Below are positions 31,685 through 42,309 of a stretch of 64,000 nt of DNA, one piece after another. The stretch comes from Mycobacterium sp. 050128 (GTDB taxonomy: Bacteria; Actinomycetota; Actinomycetes; Mycobacteriales; Mycobacteriaceae), in assembly GCF_036409155.1 (NCBI RefSeq), contig NZ_JAZGLW010000001.1, forward strand, positions 2,542,001 through 2,606,000, written 5' to 3'. The notes beneath the pieces were generated by a model. That model ran no database searches. It saw nothing but the letters and a program-made list of their open reading frames with translations, and had not been told where the DNA came from. The number at the start of each line of letters is the position of its first letter. Within the stretch, counting starts at the first letter, position 1. The position numbers and the translations under genes were made by a program.

Positions 31685-32749
31685 TTACCAGGAGCGAGCC
31701 GCGGCCGCCAACCCATGAACCAGGGCCGAGGTGACCGACGAAAGGCCATCAGATCCCGGCAGCGGGCTGCGCGGACTGAGACCCCTGACGCGAACGGACA
31801 ATTCGAGTTGCGTGCCGCCTTCGCGTACCCGGTTTACCGGGTTGTCAGGATGTAACCCCCGTAGTTCGAGCGGGATATCGTCGAGGTCGGTGACGATCTG
31901 ATAGCCGCTGAGCTGAATGTGTTTGGCGAGGTGGGCGGCCAGCGTGCGGTTGCGGCCCCCGGCCAGTAGTTGTGTGCTGCGCCCGATGCGGCCGTAGCCG
32001 TGCAGTGAGACCGCGACGTCGACATGGTCGAGAAACTCGGCGAGCCGTGGCGACTCGGCGGGATCGAACCGCGCCGAGGGTAAGTGATGCGGGTAGCGGT
32101 CGGGATGTCGTACCACGTATACCGACGCGCCGGCGGCCTCTGCCGCGCGCTCGGCAATGACGTCGGTCATCTCTTCCAGGCCGCCGCCGTGGATGGCCAA
32201 GAAGCCGAAACGCGACCGCAGCGCACTGGCCTCGAGCACCCCCGGCTGGATCAGCAGCTCCGAAAGTGACTGTGGCCCAGGCCCGGACGCCGATCTCTTG
32301 GATGCCGGGCGCGGCCAGTGCGTGGGATCCCAACGCCGTAGGTAGTCGATCCAGCGTTGCGGAAGCCCGTGATGGACTGCGCCGTCGATGATCCTGGGCA
32401 GGTAGCCGGGGCGGGGCGGTCCCGGGGTCACCCGGTGATCGATGTAGACCCAGGCCGGTGCCGGACCGTCGTCGGTGTGCACGGTCAACTCGGCGCGCCG
32501 ATAGCGCACCGGAACGCCCTCGGCGCTGTCCAGGGTGGCCAGGTCATGGTCGCAGAGTTGCCAGAGCACGCCGTGCACCTGATTGCCGGCGAAGGATTCG
32601 ACGGTCGCCACACCGCGCTCATTGATCAGCCAATCGTGATCGGACAGCACGGCCGGCCGCGGATCCGCGGCATCGGGACAGCGCCGAGCCATTTGCCTTA
32701 CGCACAGGTTGGAGCCATATGCGAAGTAAAAATGCCGGCGCGCCTGCAT
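31685..32749 (-). CDS. Gamma-glutamylcyclotransferase/poly-gamma-glutamate hydrolase fusion
   Basis: 354 residues in two domains. Residues 6-125 form a GGCT domain: FAYGSNL (Tyr11-Gly-Ser-Asn14) binds the gamma-glutamyl group and Glu77 in LDSAEGVPVRYRR is in the catalytic position. Residues 165-340 resemble DUF867/PghP poly-gamma-glutamate hydrolases: FLAIHGGGLEEMTDVIAE (His187, Glu192/193) and VAVSLHGYG (His250) are the zinc-site segments. The fusion should cleave gamma-linked glutamyl chains and cyclise the released unit. It lies directly upstream of an F420-type LLM gene. Confidence 0.82.
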   Translation of the reverse strand: MQARRHFYFAYGSNLCVRQMARRCPDAADPRPAVLSDHDWLINERGVATVESFAGNQVHGVLWQLCDHDLATLDSAEGVPVRYRRAELTVHTDDGPAPAWVYIDHRVTPGPPRPGYLPRIIDGAVHHGLPQRWIDYLRRWDPTHWPRPASKRSASGPGPQSLSELLIQPGVLEASALRSRFGFLAIHGGGLEEMTDVIAERAAEAAGASVYVVRHPDRYPHHLPSARFDPAESPRLAEFLDHVDVAVSLHGYGRIGRSTQLLAGGRNRTLAAHLAKHIQLSGYQIVTDLDDIPLELRGLHPDNPVNRVREGGTQLELSVRVRGLSPRSPLPGSDGLSSVTSALVHGLAAAARSW

Positions 32750-32852
32750 TCAGCGGCTCACCGTCAGACAAACTGGCACCAGGTGAGCCTATGTGCTTCG
32801 TATAGCTATGTAAAACAAGCTCCGAAGTCGGCCGGACCTGGGTCGGCTGGCC

Positions 32853-33173
32853 CTAGGGGCAGTAGGTCGCTACCGCGAGGTTCACCATGGCGGTGGTGTC
32901 GCCGAAGTTGATACCGCGCGGGCCCAGGGTGTTGTGGATGTCGTCGGCAATCTGTTGTGACGACCAGCCATTCCACCGGTCGGAGCAAATGTGGTGCGCC
33001 ATAAAGAGGATGTCGGCGTCCTCGTTCGGCGGCCAGGTGAATCCCAGGGTGCGCATTTGGGCCAGGAAGTTGGTGTCGGCGGTGTCGGCGGCCGCAACCG
33101 TAGCGGTGGTAACCAGGGCGGCGCCAACGATGAGCGGGGCGGAAAGTCTGGCCAGCCAGCGAGGTGAAGGCAT
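32853..33173 (-). CDS. DUF732 secreted protein
   Basis: 106 residues. A signal peptide (WLARLSAPLIVGAALVTTAT) ends at AAAD. The mature part TNFLAQMRTLGFTWPPNEDA, then AHHICSDRWNGWS and NLAVATYCP, is the DUF732 fold common in mycobacteria, with two cysteines likely bridged. Function unknown; exported. Confidence 0.85.
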   Translation of the reverse strand: MPSPRWLARLSAPLIVGAALVTTATVAAADTADTNFLAQMRTLGFTWPPNEDADILFMAHHICSDRWNGWSSQQIADDIHNTLGPRGINFGDTTAMVNLAVATYCP

Positions 33174-33302
33174 GTGACGCGTTTCCTTCCGTATTCACGT
33201 TTTAGGCCGCGTAAGTGTGCGGGCCCAAAGCGGCGCAAATATGAAGAATAGAGAAACGTTGGACAAATCACGCGGAACGGCTGAACCGTGAGCGTTCGGT
33301 TG

Positions 33303-34532
33303 TCAGTGCCCTTTCAGGGTCAGGTAGATCAGCACGACGTTCAACAGGGTCACCAGTATCGCGACCGCCCAGCCGATGGCCGTGGTGATCGGGTGGTTGG
33401 TGTCGTCGCCCATCAGCTTGCGATTGCTGGTCAGTCTGACCAGCGGCAGCACCGCGAATGGGATTCCGAACGACAGCACGACTTGCGAGATCACCAGTGA
33501 GCGCGTCGGGTCGAGACCGATCGCCAGCAGCGCGACCGCCGGGCACAACGTGACCAAGCGGCGCACCATCATCGGTATCGACCGATGCAGCAGGCCCTGC
33601 ATGATCATCGCGCCGGCGTAGGCACCCACCGACGACGACGCCAAGCCGGACGCGAGCAGCCCGACCGCGAACAGCACCGCGATCACCGGGCCCAACGTGT
33701 GGTGGATCGCGTTGTAGGCACCGTCGATGGTCGCGACGTCGTCGTGGCCCTGCAGGTTGATCGCGGCGACGAGCAGCATGGCCGCGTTCACCGTCCCGGC
33801 GACGGCCATCGCCAGCACCACGTCGACGCGGGTCACCCGCAGCAGCCAGCGTCGCTGCGGGCCGGGCTCGGGATGCCCGTGCCGATCCAGGACCAGGCCC
33901 GAGTGCATGTACACCGCGTGCGGCATCACGGTGGCCCCCAGGATGGCGGCGGCCAGCAGCACGCTTTCGGCGCCGTGGAAGCGCGGCACCAATCCACCGA
34001 GCACCCCGTCGGACGGGGGGGTGGCGACGAAGAAACTCGCCGCGAAGCCGACCGCGATGATCAGCAGCAGGCCCGTGATGACGCGCTCGAAGATGATCTG
34101 ACCCCGACGGTCTTTGATCGAGAGCAGCAGCAACGAGATCACCCCGGTGATGACCCCGCCCAGCGGCAGCGGCAGACCGAACAGGATCCGCAGCGCGATC
34201 GCCCCACCGATGACTTCGGCGACATCGGTTGCTATCGCGACGATTTCAGCCTGCGCCCAGAAGGTAACCCGCAGCGAGCGGCTCATCTCCTTGCCGATCG
34301 CCGCGGGCAACGAGCGCCCGGTCACCAGCCCGAGTTTGGCCGAAAGGTACTGCACCAAACCGGCCATCACGTTGGCGGCGACGATGACCCACAGCAGCAG
34401 GTAGCCGAACTGCGCACCGGAGCTGACGTTGGCCGCGACGTTTCCCGGATCGACGTAGGCGATCGCCGCGACGAAGGCCGGCCCCAGGAGATACCAGCTT
34501 GTCGTGAACGAGGCCCTGGTGCCCTGCGCCAA
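33303..34532 (-). CDS. mntH: Nramp-family divalent metal/H+ symporter
   Basis: 409 residues, about eleven helices. DPGN in AYVDPGNVAANVSSGAQFG and MPHAVYMHSGL are the metal-binding signature residues of Nramp transporters, which import Mn2+ and related ions with protons. It matches H37Rv Rv0924c in type and position. The start is a TTG at 34532; GAAGG lies upstream. Confidence 0.92.
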   Translation of the reverse strand: MAQGTRASFTTSWYLLGPAFVAAIAYVDPGNVAANVSSGAQFGYLLLWVIVAANVMAGLVQYLSAKLGLVTGRSLPAAIGKEMSRSLRVTFWAQAEIVAIATDVAEVIGGAIALRILFGLPLPLGGVITGVISLLLLSIKDRRGQIIFERVITGLLLIIAVGFAASFFVATPPSDGVLGGLVPRFHGAESVLLAAAILGATVMPHAVYMHSGLVLDRHGHPEPGPQRRWLLRVTRVDVVLAMAVAGTVNAAMLLVAAINLQGHDDVATIDGAYNAIHHTLGPVIAVLFAVGLLASGLASSSVGAYAGAMIMQGLLHRSIPMMVRRLVTLCPAVALLAIGLDPTRSLVISQVVLSFGIPFAVLPLVRLTSNRKLMGDDTNHPITTAIGWAVAILVTLLNVVLIYLTLKGH

Positions 34533-34633
34533 CTGATCGACCTTCGATGCGTATTACCGAATAAAAAAGTGAGGGTATCCGATAAACGCGGGCCCGCGAA
34601 CTGCGCCCCTTTCCCGCCCGCAGCTGCGACCGA

Positions 34634-35710
34634 TCACGCGGGCAGGTAGAGCCCCTTGCCGGTGACCAGTGGCAGGTCGAGAGTCGTCACGATTCCCGGC
34701 GCGGCGGCCACCACCGCCGGGATCGCGTTGACCACCCGCATCGCGGTGGCCACCAGGCCGGCGTGGTTGTGGTCGCCGTTCGGGCTGCCCAGGCAGACGT
34801 CGACGGCGTACGAGGGTTCGCCGGTGATCTCGATGCGATACGAACCGCCCTCCCGGGCGGGCTGCGGCCATTCGGGCTGCAGGTCGGGGCGCAACCGGGT
34901 GACGTGTTCCAAGACCACGGCGGCCTTGCCATCGACCATGCCGAACACCTCGAAGCGCAGCGCGGCGGCGGTGCCCTTGGCGATATGCCCCGACGCGATG
35001 TCGAAGTCCTCGGGCGCTGGAATCCGGACATAGTCCTGGGTCACGGCGTCGAGCGTGATGCCCAGGCCCGCCGCGATCTGCCGGATCACCGAGCCCCACG
35101 CCAAGCTCAGCACGCCGGGCTGCAGCAGCATCGGGAGGTCGTCCATCGGCCTGCCGAATCCCATGACGTCGAACATCACCGCGGCGCTGTCGTAGGTCGC
35201 GTAGTCGACGATCTCCATGCACCGGATCTGCTGGATGTTCTGACAGGTGCCGGCCAGCGCCAGCGGTAGCAGGTCGTTGGCGAAGCCGGGGTCGATGCCA
35301 TTGACGAACAGGCTCGAATTACCTTCGCGGGCAGCATCTTCCAGTGGCTTGATGAGATCCTCCGGAATCACCTCCCACGGGTACTGCAAAAAGACCGGGC
35401 CGCTGCCGACGACGTTGATTCCGGCCGCGAGCACGCGCCGGTAGTCCTCGAGCGCCTCGGGCAGCCGGTTGTCGGCCAGTGCGTTGTACACCGCGCACTG
35501 CGGACCGGTGGCGAGCACGGCGTCGAGGTCGGTGCTGGCCAGCACGCCGGTCGAATCCGGAAGTCCGGCAAGTGATGCCGCGTCCTTGCCGGCCTTGGCG
35601 TCGGACGAGACCCAGACGCCGCGCAGTTCGAATTCGGGGTTGGTGATGAGCGCTCTCAGTGCGTGGATACCGACATTGCCGGTGCCTAACTGGACGACGG
35701 GGATGGGCAT
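34634..35710 (-). CDS. Dihydrodipicolinate reductase-like protein (Rv0926c orthologue)
   Basis: 358 residues with an N-terminal NAD(P) fold, VVQLGTGNVGIHALRALITN, like DapB-type and amine-dehydrogenase-like proteins. The catalytic role is unknown. The ATG at 35710 follows GGAG; the frame upstream is unsupported. It is probably the second gene after the SDR (105-base gap) in a unit headed by a KstR-type site. Confidence 0.85.
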   Translation of the reverse strand: MPIPVVQLGTGNVGIHALRALITNPEFELRGVWVSSDAKAGKDAASLAGLPDSTGVLASTDLDAVLATGPQCAVYNALADNRLPEALEDYRRVLAAGINVVGSGPVFLQYPWEVIPEDLIKPLEDAAREGNSSLFVNGIDPGFANDLLPLALAGTCQNIQQIRCMEIVDYATYDSAAVMFDVMGFGRPMDDLPMLLQPGVLSLAWGSVIRQIAAGLGITLDAVTQDYVRIPAPEDFDIASGHIAKGTAAALRFEVFGMVDGKAAVVLEHVTRLRPDLQPEWPQPAREGGSYRIEITGEPSYAVDVCLGSPNGDHNHAGLVATAMRVVNAIPAVVAAAPGIVTTLDLPLVTGKGLYLPA

Positions 35711-35815
35711 TACTGGCTCCTTAGCGGTCAAAGGTGAGGGTTGAGACGGCGAGCGGTCCCACGCAAGCGGGGGGGTACCCCGGCAAAATCGCGCCGCTGC
35801 TCGCGCGTCATCGGA

Positions 35816-36607
35816 TCACAGGTCCGGGACGGGGATGTCGAGATTGGGGTAGGTGAGGCCGCCGTCGACCTCGAGGGTCTTTCCGGTCAGGAAGTTGCCG
35901 GCTGGCGACGCCAAATACACTGCGGCAGCGGCAATGTCGACTGGATCGCCGAGGCGGCGCATGGGTGTCGCCTTCTCCATCGGCTCGCGCAATTCGTCGT
36001 TGGAGGCCACCACGTCCAGCGCGGAGGTCAGGATCGAGCCGGGGGCGATCGCGTTGACCCGGATGCGCGGGCACAGATCCAGCGCTGACGACCGGGTGTA
36101 ATGAGCCAGCGCGGCTTTGGCAGTGGCGTAGGCGGCGAAACCACGCCCGGCCAGTCGGCCCATGGTCGAGGTGATGTTGATGATGCTGCCGCCGGCGGAG
36201 TGCTCCAGCATCAGCGGCACCGCCGCGATGGTGAGCGCGTGCGCGGTGGCGACGTTGAAGGTGAACGCGTCCTTGAGGTCCTTCGTCGACGTGGTGAGCA
36301 GCGTGTTGGGCATGGTGCCGCCGACGTTGTTGACGACGATGTCGAGTTTCCCGAACGCCTCGACGGCCTGTTCGGCGAGCTTCGCGGTGGCCTCGGGATG
36401 GGCCAGGTCGGCGGCGACGATGTGGGCTTTGCGGCCCGCGGCGCGGACCTGTTCGGCGACGGCCTCTAGTTGCGATTCCGTGCGCGAGGCGATGAGCACA
36501 TCGGCGCCGGCTTCGGCGAACGCCACCGCGATGGCCGCCCCGAGACCACGGCCGCCACCAGTGATGACGGCGACTTTATCGTCGAGACGGAACCTGTCAA
36601 GGATCAT
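35816..36607 (-). CDS. SDR-family oxidoreductase (Rv0927c orthologue)
   Basis: 263 residues. [12 protein letters not shown] binds NAD(P); NNVGG replaces [25 protein letters not shown] carries the Ser and YxxxK pair; KTLEVDGG ends the fold. The ATG at 36607 is preceded by GAGAGG; an upstream ATG in frame lies in the promoter. A site matching the KstR consensus lies about 70 bases upstream, so steroid/cholesterol-linked expression is suggested. Confidence 0.9.
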   Translation of the reverse strand: MILDRFRLDDKVAVITGGGRGLGAAIAVAFAEAGADVLIASRTESQLEAVAEQVRAAGRKAHIVAADLAHPEATAKLAEQAVEAFGKLDIVVNNVGGTMPNTLLTTSTKDLKDAFTFNVATAHALTIAAVPLMLEHSAGGSIINITSTMGRLAGRGFAAYATAKAALAHYTRSSALDLCPRIRVNAIAPGSILTSALDVVASNDELREPMEKATPMRRLGDPVDIAAAAVYLASPAGNFLTGKTLEVDGGLTYPNLDIPVPDL

Positions 36608-36677
36608 TACGGCCTCTCTTCGTTGAGTTGTCGGCCGAAACGGAAGCAAGACTGACCGTCTCGGATCGCGGCATTTC

Positions 36678-36691
36678 TGGAACAGGTTCTA
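36678..36691. promoter_or_regulatory. KstR-type operator candidate
   Basis: TGGAACAGGTTCTA fits the KstR consensus TNNAACNNGTTNNA at every defined base. It lies between the SDR gene (start 36607) and pstS3, and so probably serves the SDR/Rv0926c-type unit. Confidence 0.6.
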
Positions 36692-36846
36692 GTTTGGCAT
36701 ACGGTAGTGGCGTTGCGGCGTCCGCATACCGGGTCGGTGTGGCCGCCCGGGAATTGCGACGGAAATTGCACACGCTCGCGATGGCCTGCGACGATGGCTG
36801 ACGAATTCGCCGAATATCGTCTCGTCCGTACCGACGAAGGATTGAA

Positions 36847-37959
36847 TTGAGAATCAACCGATTTGGTGCCGTCCTGTGTGTTCTGGTGACTGCTGCCGTG
36901 ATGTTGTCGGCGTGTGGCAATGACGACAGCGCGGTTGGTGACAAGACGACCACACCGGCGGCGCCGGTGAAGGTGGCCTGCGGCGGCAAAGCAAAACTCA
37001 AGGCCAGCGGATCCACGGCCCAGGCCAACGCGATGACGCGGTTCGTCAAGGCCTATGAGCAGGCGTGCCCGGGTCACACGGTGAATTACACATCCAACGG
37101 CTCAGGTGCGGGAATCAGCGAATTCACGGGCGATCAAACCGATTTCGCGGGCTCGGACTCGACGTTGTCGCCCGTCGAGTACGCCGCCGCACAGCGTCGC
37201 TGCGGCTCGCCGGCGTGGCAGCTGCCGGTGGTGATCGGGCCGATCGCGATCACCTACAACGTCGACGGCCTGACTTCGCTGACCCTCGATGGTCCGACCG
37301 CGGCCGGGATCTTCAACGGCGGCATCACCAAGTGGAATGATCACGCGATCCAGGAGCTCAACCCCGGCGTCAGCCTGCCCGCCGAGCCGATTCAGGTCGT
37401 TTTTCGCAGTGACGAGTCGGGGACGACGGACAATTTCCAGAAGTATCTCGACGCCGCGTCCAAGGGCGCGTGGGGTAGGGGCGCGGGAAAGAAGTTCAAC
37501 GGCGGAGTCGGCGAGGGCGCCAAGGGCAACGACGGCACCAGCGCGGCGGTCAAGGCCAACGACGGGTCGATCTCCTACAACGAGTGGTCGTTCGCGCAAG
37601 CGCAACACCTGGGCACGGCCAAGATTGTCACGTCGGCGGGACCGGATCCGGTGGCGATCAGCGCCGACTCGGTGGGCAAGACGATTGGCGCAGCCTCGAT
37701 CGTCGGGCAGAGCAACGACTTGGCGCTCGACACGATTTCGTTTTATCGCCCGAATCAGCCTGGCGCTTACCCGATCGTGTTGGCGACCTATGAGGTCGTC
37801 TGCTCGAGGTATCCCGATCCCGAGGTCGGTGCGGCGGTGAAGGCGTTCCTGCAGAGCACCATCGGCGCTGGCCAGAATGGCTTGGGGGACAACGGATATG
37901 TCCGCGTTCCGGATACATTCATATTCCGTTTGTCGGTTGCCGTCAACGCGATCTCGTAA
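36847..37959 (+). CDS. pstS3: Phosphate-binding lipoprotein, first tandem copy
   Basis: 370 residues. A signal peptide ends in LSAC (lipobox), so the protein is membrane-anchored outside the cell. [41 protein letters not shown] and [16 protein letters not shown] are phosphate-contact segments of PstS. It begins with TTG after GAAGG. The next gene is a close copy; this first copy is the more divergent from the remembered H37Rv PstS3, and its C-terminus ([16 protein letters not shown]) differs. Confidence 0.93.
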   Translation: MRINRFGAVLCVLVTAAVMLSACGNDDSAVGDKTTTPAAPVKVACGGKAKLKASGSTAQANAMTRFVKAYEQACPGHTVNYTSNGSGAGISEFTGDQTDFAGSDSTLSPVEYAAAQRRCGSPAWQLPVVIGPIAITYNVDGLTSLTLDGPTAAGIFNGGITKWNDHAIQELNPGVSLPAEPIQVVFRSDESGTTDNFQKYLDAASKGAWGRGAGKKFNGGVGEGAKGNDGTSAAVKANDGSISYNEWSFAQAQHLGTAKIVTSAGPDPVAISADSVGKTIGAASIVGQSNDLALDTISFYRPNQPGAYPIVLATYEVVCSRYPDPEVGAAVKAFLQSTIGAGQNGLGDNGYVRVPDTFIFRLSVAVNAIS

Positions 37960-38144
37960 TCCTAGGCGGTTCGAATTTGCGACCGCGAGCGGGGTGGGGC
38001 ACCGAGCCGAAAGGCGATGGCGGGGACAAATTTTGCCGAACGTTAACCTGTTCTTACTGTAGCTTCCCGGTCGCGAGGATGACGGTTGGTTTTGTAAGCT
38101 GCGGCTAGTGCTGCGGCATTCAATCGTAAAGGTGAGGAACTGAA

Positions 38145-39260
38145 TTGAAACTCAACCGGTTTGGCGGCTTGGTCGGGGTGCTGGCTGCTGGAACATTCGC
38201 TATCGCGGGATGTGGCAGCGACAACAATGCGACCGGGGGCAGTACCACGTCGGGTGCGCCGTCGGGCAAGGTGACCTGCGGTGGCACCAAGACGCTGAAG
38301 GCAAGCGGTTCGACAGCCCAGGCGAACGCGATGACGCGTTTCGTAAAGGCGTTCGAACAGGCCTGCCCGGGTCAGACATTGAACTACACGCCCAACGGCT
38401 CGGGTGCTGGCGTCCGCGAATTCACGGGCGGTCAAACCGATTTCGGTGGATCGGACTCGCCGTTGAGCCACGATGAGTATGCGGCGGCTCAAACCCGCTG
38501 CGGCGGTTCGCCGGCGTGGAACTTGCCTACGGTGTTCGGCCCGATCGCGGTCACCTTCAACATCAACGGGGTGACTTCGCTGAACGTCGACGGACCCACC
38601 CTGGCGAAGATCTTCAACGGCGGTATCACCACGTGGAACGATCCGGCGATCCAAGCGATCAACGCCGGCGCAACTTTGCCAAGCGAGCCCATTCACGTCG
38701 TTTTCCGCAGTGACGAGTCCGGGACTACGGACAACTTCCAGAAGTATCTCGACGCCGCTTCCAACGGAGGGTGGGGCAAGGGCGCCGGCAAGAAGTTCAA
38801 CGGGGGTGTCGGCGAGGGCGCCAAGGGTAACGACGGCACCAGTGCCGCCGTCAAAAGCACCGAGGGGTCCATCACCTACAACGAATGGTCCTTCGCCCAG
38901 GCGCAGCACCTGAACATGGCCAAGGTCGTCACGTCGGCGGGTCCGGATCCGGTCGCGATCAGCAGCGACTCGGTGGGCAAGACGATTGCCGGGGCCTCGA
39001 TCGTCGGGCAGGGCAACGACCTGGTCCTCGATACGATTTCGTTCTACCGGCCGAAACAGTCCGGCGCGTACCCGATCGTGTTGGCGACGTATGAGGTTGT
39101 CTGCTCGAAGTACCCCGACTCCCAGGTCGGCTCGGCAGTGAAGGCATTCCTGCAGAGCGCCATCGGTCCCGGCCAGAACGGTTTGGCGGACAACGGATAC
39201 ATCCCGATTCCGGACACGTTCGGATCGAGGCTGTCGGCCGCCGTCAATGCCATCACGTGA
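38145..39260 (+). CDS. pstS3: Phosphate-binding lipoprotein, second tandem copy
   Basis: 371 residues, lipobox IAGC. It shares long segments with the first copy ([46 protein letters not shown]) and is the closer match to the remembered PstS3 of H37Rv. It also starts at TTG, after GGTGAGGA. It lies ten bases before pstC2, so this copy is the one directly coupled to the permease genes. Confidence 0.95.
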   Translation: MKLNRFGGLVGVLAAGTFAIAGCGSDNNATGGSTTSGAPSGKVTCGGTKTLKASGSTAQANAMTRFVKAFEQACPGQTLNYTPNGSGAGVREFTGGQTDFGGSDSPLSHDEYAAAQTRCGGSPAWNLPTVFGPIAVTFNINGVTSLNVDGPTLAKIFNGGITTWNDPAIQAINAGATLPSEPIHVVFRSDESGTTDNFQKYLDAASNGGWGKGAGKKFNGGVGEGAKGNDGTSAAVKSTEGSITYNEWSFAQAQHLNMAKVVTSAGPDPVAISSDSVGKTIAGASIVGQGNDLVLDTISFYRPKQSGAYPIVLATYEVVCSKYPDSQVGSAVKAFLQSAIGPGQNGLADNGYIPIPDTFGSRLSAAVNAIT

Positions 39261-39269
39261 CCTGAGGTT

Positions 39270-40262
39270 GTGGTGTCCGAAACGCTGCGTGTGAGTCCGC
39301 CCGCGACAAAGCCTGTCCCGGGGGCGGTGAATCGACGCGTGGTGCAGCGGGGCGACCAAATATTCAAGTTGGTCGCCGCCGCCGCCGGATCCACCATCGT
39401 GTTCGCGATCGCGTTGATCGCGATATTCCTGTTGATTCGCGCTATCCCAGCGCTGCGGGCCAACCACGCGAATTTCTTCACCAGCAACGAATTCGATACC
39501 AGCGACCCCGCGAAATTGGCGTTCGGTATCCACGACTTGCTGATGGTCACCGTGCTCAGTGCGACCAGCGCACTGGTGCTGGCCGTGCCGATTGCGATCG
39601 GCATCGCGGTCTTCCTCACCCAATATGCGCCGGCGCGGCTGGCGCGCCCGTTCGCCGCAATGGTTGATCTGCTGGCAGCGGTGCCCTCGATCATCTTCGG
39701 ACTGTGGGGAATATTCGTGCTGGCGCCCAAACTGGAGCCGTTGGCCGAATTTCTGAATCGCAACCTGGGGTGGATCTTTCTGTTCAAGCAGGGCAACGTG
39801 TCCTTGGCGGGTGGCGGGACGATCTTCACCGCCGGGATCGTGCTTTCGGTGATGATCCTGCCGATCATCACGTCCGTTTCACGAGAAGCCTTCCGCCAGA
39901 CCCCGCGCATCCAGATGGAAGCGGCCCAGGCGCTCGGCGCCACCCGGTGGGAGGTGGTGCGATTGACCGTGCTGCCCTACGGCCGCAGCGGTGTGGTCGC
40001 GGCCTCGATGCTGGGACTCGGCCGCGCGCTGGGCGAAACCGTTGCGGTGCTGATCATCTTGCGCGCGGGGGCCCGCCCCGGTAACTGGTCGTTGTTCGAC
40101 GGCGGTTACACGTTTGCCTCGAAGATCGCCTCCGCGGCATCCGAATTCAGCGAACCGCTGCCGACCGGGGCCTATATCTCGGCTGGGTTCGCGTTGTTCG
40201 TGATCACGTTCGTGGTCAACGCTGCTGCCCGCGCGATCGCCGGCGGGAAGGTCAACGCATGA
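39270..40262 (+). CDS. pstC2: Phosphate ABC transporter permease
   Basis: 330 residues, six helices. [40 protein letters not shown] and the EAA-type loop [21 protein letters not shown] identify PstC. Two GTG codons (39270, 39273) can start it. The end overlaps pstA1 (ATGA). Confidence 0.93.
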   Translation: MVSETLRVSPPATKPVPGAVNRRVVQRGDQIFKLVAAAAGSTIVFAIALIAIFLLIRAIPALRANHANFFTSNEFDTSDPAKLAFGIHDLLMVTVLSATSALVLAVPIAIGIAVFLTQYAPARLARPFAAMVDLLAAVPSIIFGLWGIFVLAPKLEPLAEFLNRNLGWIFLFKQGNVSLAGGGTIFTAGIVLSVMILPIITSVSREAFRQTPRIQMEAAQALGATRWEVVRLTVLPYGRSGVVAASMLGLGRALGETVAVLIILRAGARPGNWSLFDGGYTFASKIASAASEFSEPLPTGAYISAGFALFVITFVVNAAARAIAGGKVNA

Positions 40263-41182
40263 GCACCGAGACACTGCGTGAGCCGGTCAAAGCTACGCTA
40301 GTCGAGCCGGTCAGTATGCGGCGCAAGATCAAAAACCACGTCGCGACAACGCTTTTCTTCACTTCGTTCGGTGTCGCGCTGATGCCGCTGCTCTGGGTGC
40401 TCTGGGTGGTGATCGAGCGGGGCGGGTATGCCGTCACTCGGTCGCATTGGTGGACCAACTCGCTGCGCGGAGTGTTGCCGGAGGAGTTCGCCGGAGGGGT
40501 TTACCACGCTTTGTATGGGACGCTGGTGCAGGCCGGGGTGGCTTCCCTGCTGGCCGTGCCGCTTGGTTTGATGACGGCGGTGTTCCTGGTGGAATACGGT
40601 TCGGGACGGTTGGCGCGGGTCACCACCTTCATGGTCGACGTGCTCGCCGGGGTTCCCTCGATCGTGGCGGCGCTGTTCATCTTCAGCCTCTGGATTGCCA
40701 CTTTGGGTTTCCAGCAGAGCGCCTTCGCCGTGGCGCTGGCGCTGGTCCTGCTGATGTTGCCGGTCGTGGTGCGGTCCACCGAGGAGATGCTGCGGCTGGT
40801 ACCCGACGAACTTCGCGAGGCGAGTTACGCGTTGGGCGTTCCCAAATGGAAAACGATTGTGCGGATTGTCTTTCCGATCGCGATGCCGGGCGTCGTGTCG
40901 GGCATTCTGCTCGCCGTCGCGCGCGTCATCGGCGAAACCGCCCCGGTACTGGTCTTGGTCGGTTACAGCCGGGCTATCAATCTCGATGTCTTCCACGGCA
41001 ACATGGCTTCGCTGCCGCTGTTGATCTACACCGAGCTCACGAATCCGGAGCACGCGGGCTTCCTGCGGATCTGGGGCGCCGCGCTGACCTTGATCATTAT
41101 TGTGGCGGCCATCAACCTCATTGCCGCGGGGTTCCGCTTCTTGACCGGGCGACCGCGCGGAGAGAGTTTCGCCCGGGCTTGA
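40259..41182 (+). CDS. pstA1: Phosphate ABC transporter permease
   Basis: 307 residues, six helices. [20 protein letters not shown] and [20 protein letters not shown] are PstA signatures, and [18 protein letters not shown] follows. It starts at the ATGA overlap with pstC2 and is convergent with mku. No pstB ATPase gene is in this cluster, so the ATP-binding subunit must be encoded elsewhere. Confidence 0.93.
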   Translation: MSTETLREPVKATLVEPVSMRRKIKNHVATTLFFTSFGVALMPLLWVLWVVIERGGYAVTRSHWWTNSLRGVLPEEFAGGVYHALYGTLVQAGVASLLAVPLGLMTAVFLVEYGSGRLARVTTFMVDVLAGVPSIVAALFIFSLWIATLGFQQSAFAVALALVLLMLPVVVRSTEEMLRLVPDELREASYALGVPKWKTIVRIVFPIAMPGVVSGILLAVARVIGETAPVLVLVGYSRAINLDVFHGNMASLPLLIYTELTNPEHAGFLRIWGAALTLIIIVAAINLIAAGFRFLTGRPRGESFARA

Positions 41183-41198
41183 TTGCGATCCTGAGAGA

Positions 41199-42104
41199 TC
41201 AGGATCGTGACGCCGCTTTGGCGGGCGACTTCTTGGCCGGCGCCTTCTTTGCGGCGGTCTTTTTGGCGGGCGCTTTCTTGGCGGCTGTCTTCTTGGCCGG
41301 TGCCTTTCCGTCGCCCGAGCGCGCTTTCACGCTGGCCTCCAGCTTGGCGAGCAAATCGGACACGTCTTCGGTCTCGTCCAGCTCTTTGGGCTTCTCCTCG
41401 GCGGTAAACGCCTCTCCGCCTTGGAGTTTCGCATCGACGAGCTCCTGCAGCTGCTCCTGGTAGGTGTCTCGGTAGCGGTCCGGATTGAAGTCCTCGGCCA
41501 TCGACTCGACCACCTGCCCGGCCATCTTCAGCTCCGCGGGCTTGATCTCGATCTTCTTGTCCAGCACCGGAAAGTCGGGATCGCGAATCTCGTCCGGCCA
41601 CAATAAGGTGTGGACCACCATAACGTCACGCTTGCCAAAGTCCTTGACCCGCAAGGCCGCAAGCCGTGTCTTGTTGCGAAGTGTGAAATGAACGATTGCC
41701 ATGCGGTCGGTCTCGGCCAGTGTCTTGGCCAGCAGTACATACGATTTGGACGACTTGGAGTCCGGCTCGAGGAAATAGCTGCGATCGAACATCATCGGGT
41801 CGACGTCGCCGGCCGGGACGAACTCCAGCACCTCGATTTCGCGGCTGCGTTCTTCGGGCAGGGTGGAGATGTCGTCGTCGGTGATCACCACCATTTGCCC
41901 GTCGTCGGACTCGTAGGCACGGGCGATGTCCCGGTATTCGACAACCTCGCCATCCAGCTCGCACACCCGCTGGTAGCGGATGCGGCCGTTGTCCTTGGCG
42001 TGCACCTGATGGAACTTGATGTCGTGGTCTTCGGTGGCGCTGTACACCTTGACCGGCACGTTGACGAGCCCGAACGCGATCGAACCCTTCCAGATGGAGC
42101 GCAT
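41199..42104 (-). CDS. mku: Ku, DNA double-strand-break end-binding protein
   Basis: 301 residues. MRSIWKGSIAFGLVNVPVKV and VCELDGEVVEYRDIARAYES are conserved bacterial Ku segments. The C-terminus is a Lys/Ala/Pro repeat (KKAPAKKTAA units) that in mycobacteria extends DNA contacts. The protein threads onto broken ends and recruits LigD for non-homologous end joining. Usually it is directly divergent from ligD; here a four-gene operon lies between them. Confidence 0.95.
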   Translation of the reverse strand: MRSIWKGSIAFGLVNVPVKVYSATEDHDIKFHQVHAKDNGRIRYQRVCELDGEVVEYRDIARAYESDDGQMVVITDDDISTLPEERSREIEVLEFVPAGDVDPMMFDRSYFLEPDSKSSKSYVLLAKTLAETDRMAIVHFTLRNKTRLAALRVKDFGKRDVMVVHTLLWPDEIRDPDFPVLDKKIEIKPAELKMAGQVVESMAEDFNPDRYRDTYQEQLQELVDAKLQGGEAFTAEEKPKELDETEDVSDLLAKLEASVKARSGDGKAPAKKTAAKKAPAKKTAAKKAPAKKSPAKAASRS

Positions 42105-42309
42105 CTTGTCAGTATGCCCATACCGCCGCCGGCAAAACAGCCTGACAGGCCCGTGAGCTGGGATTGAGCAGGTTTCACCGGGGTCGCCGCAGGGTGGATG
42201 TCCTGGGCGGCGGCCGCCGGCCGCCACCGAAGAAAAGCGAAACGAGCCGACTTTACGCCGGAATTCGGCCGAGTTCGGGTACCGCGGTACGTACGTGAAA
42301 CCGCCGGGG

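Noticed and set aside
38041..38062. Possible Pho/RegX3 box (GTTAACCTGTTCTTAC) before the second pstS3
   Set aside because: Repeats are too imperfect to support a RegX3 site by eye.
38043..39623. 526-residue minus-strand open frame over pstS3 and pstC2
   Set aside because: Antisense to clear Pst genes; composition is shadow-like and there is no motif.
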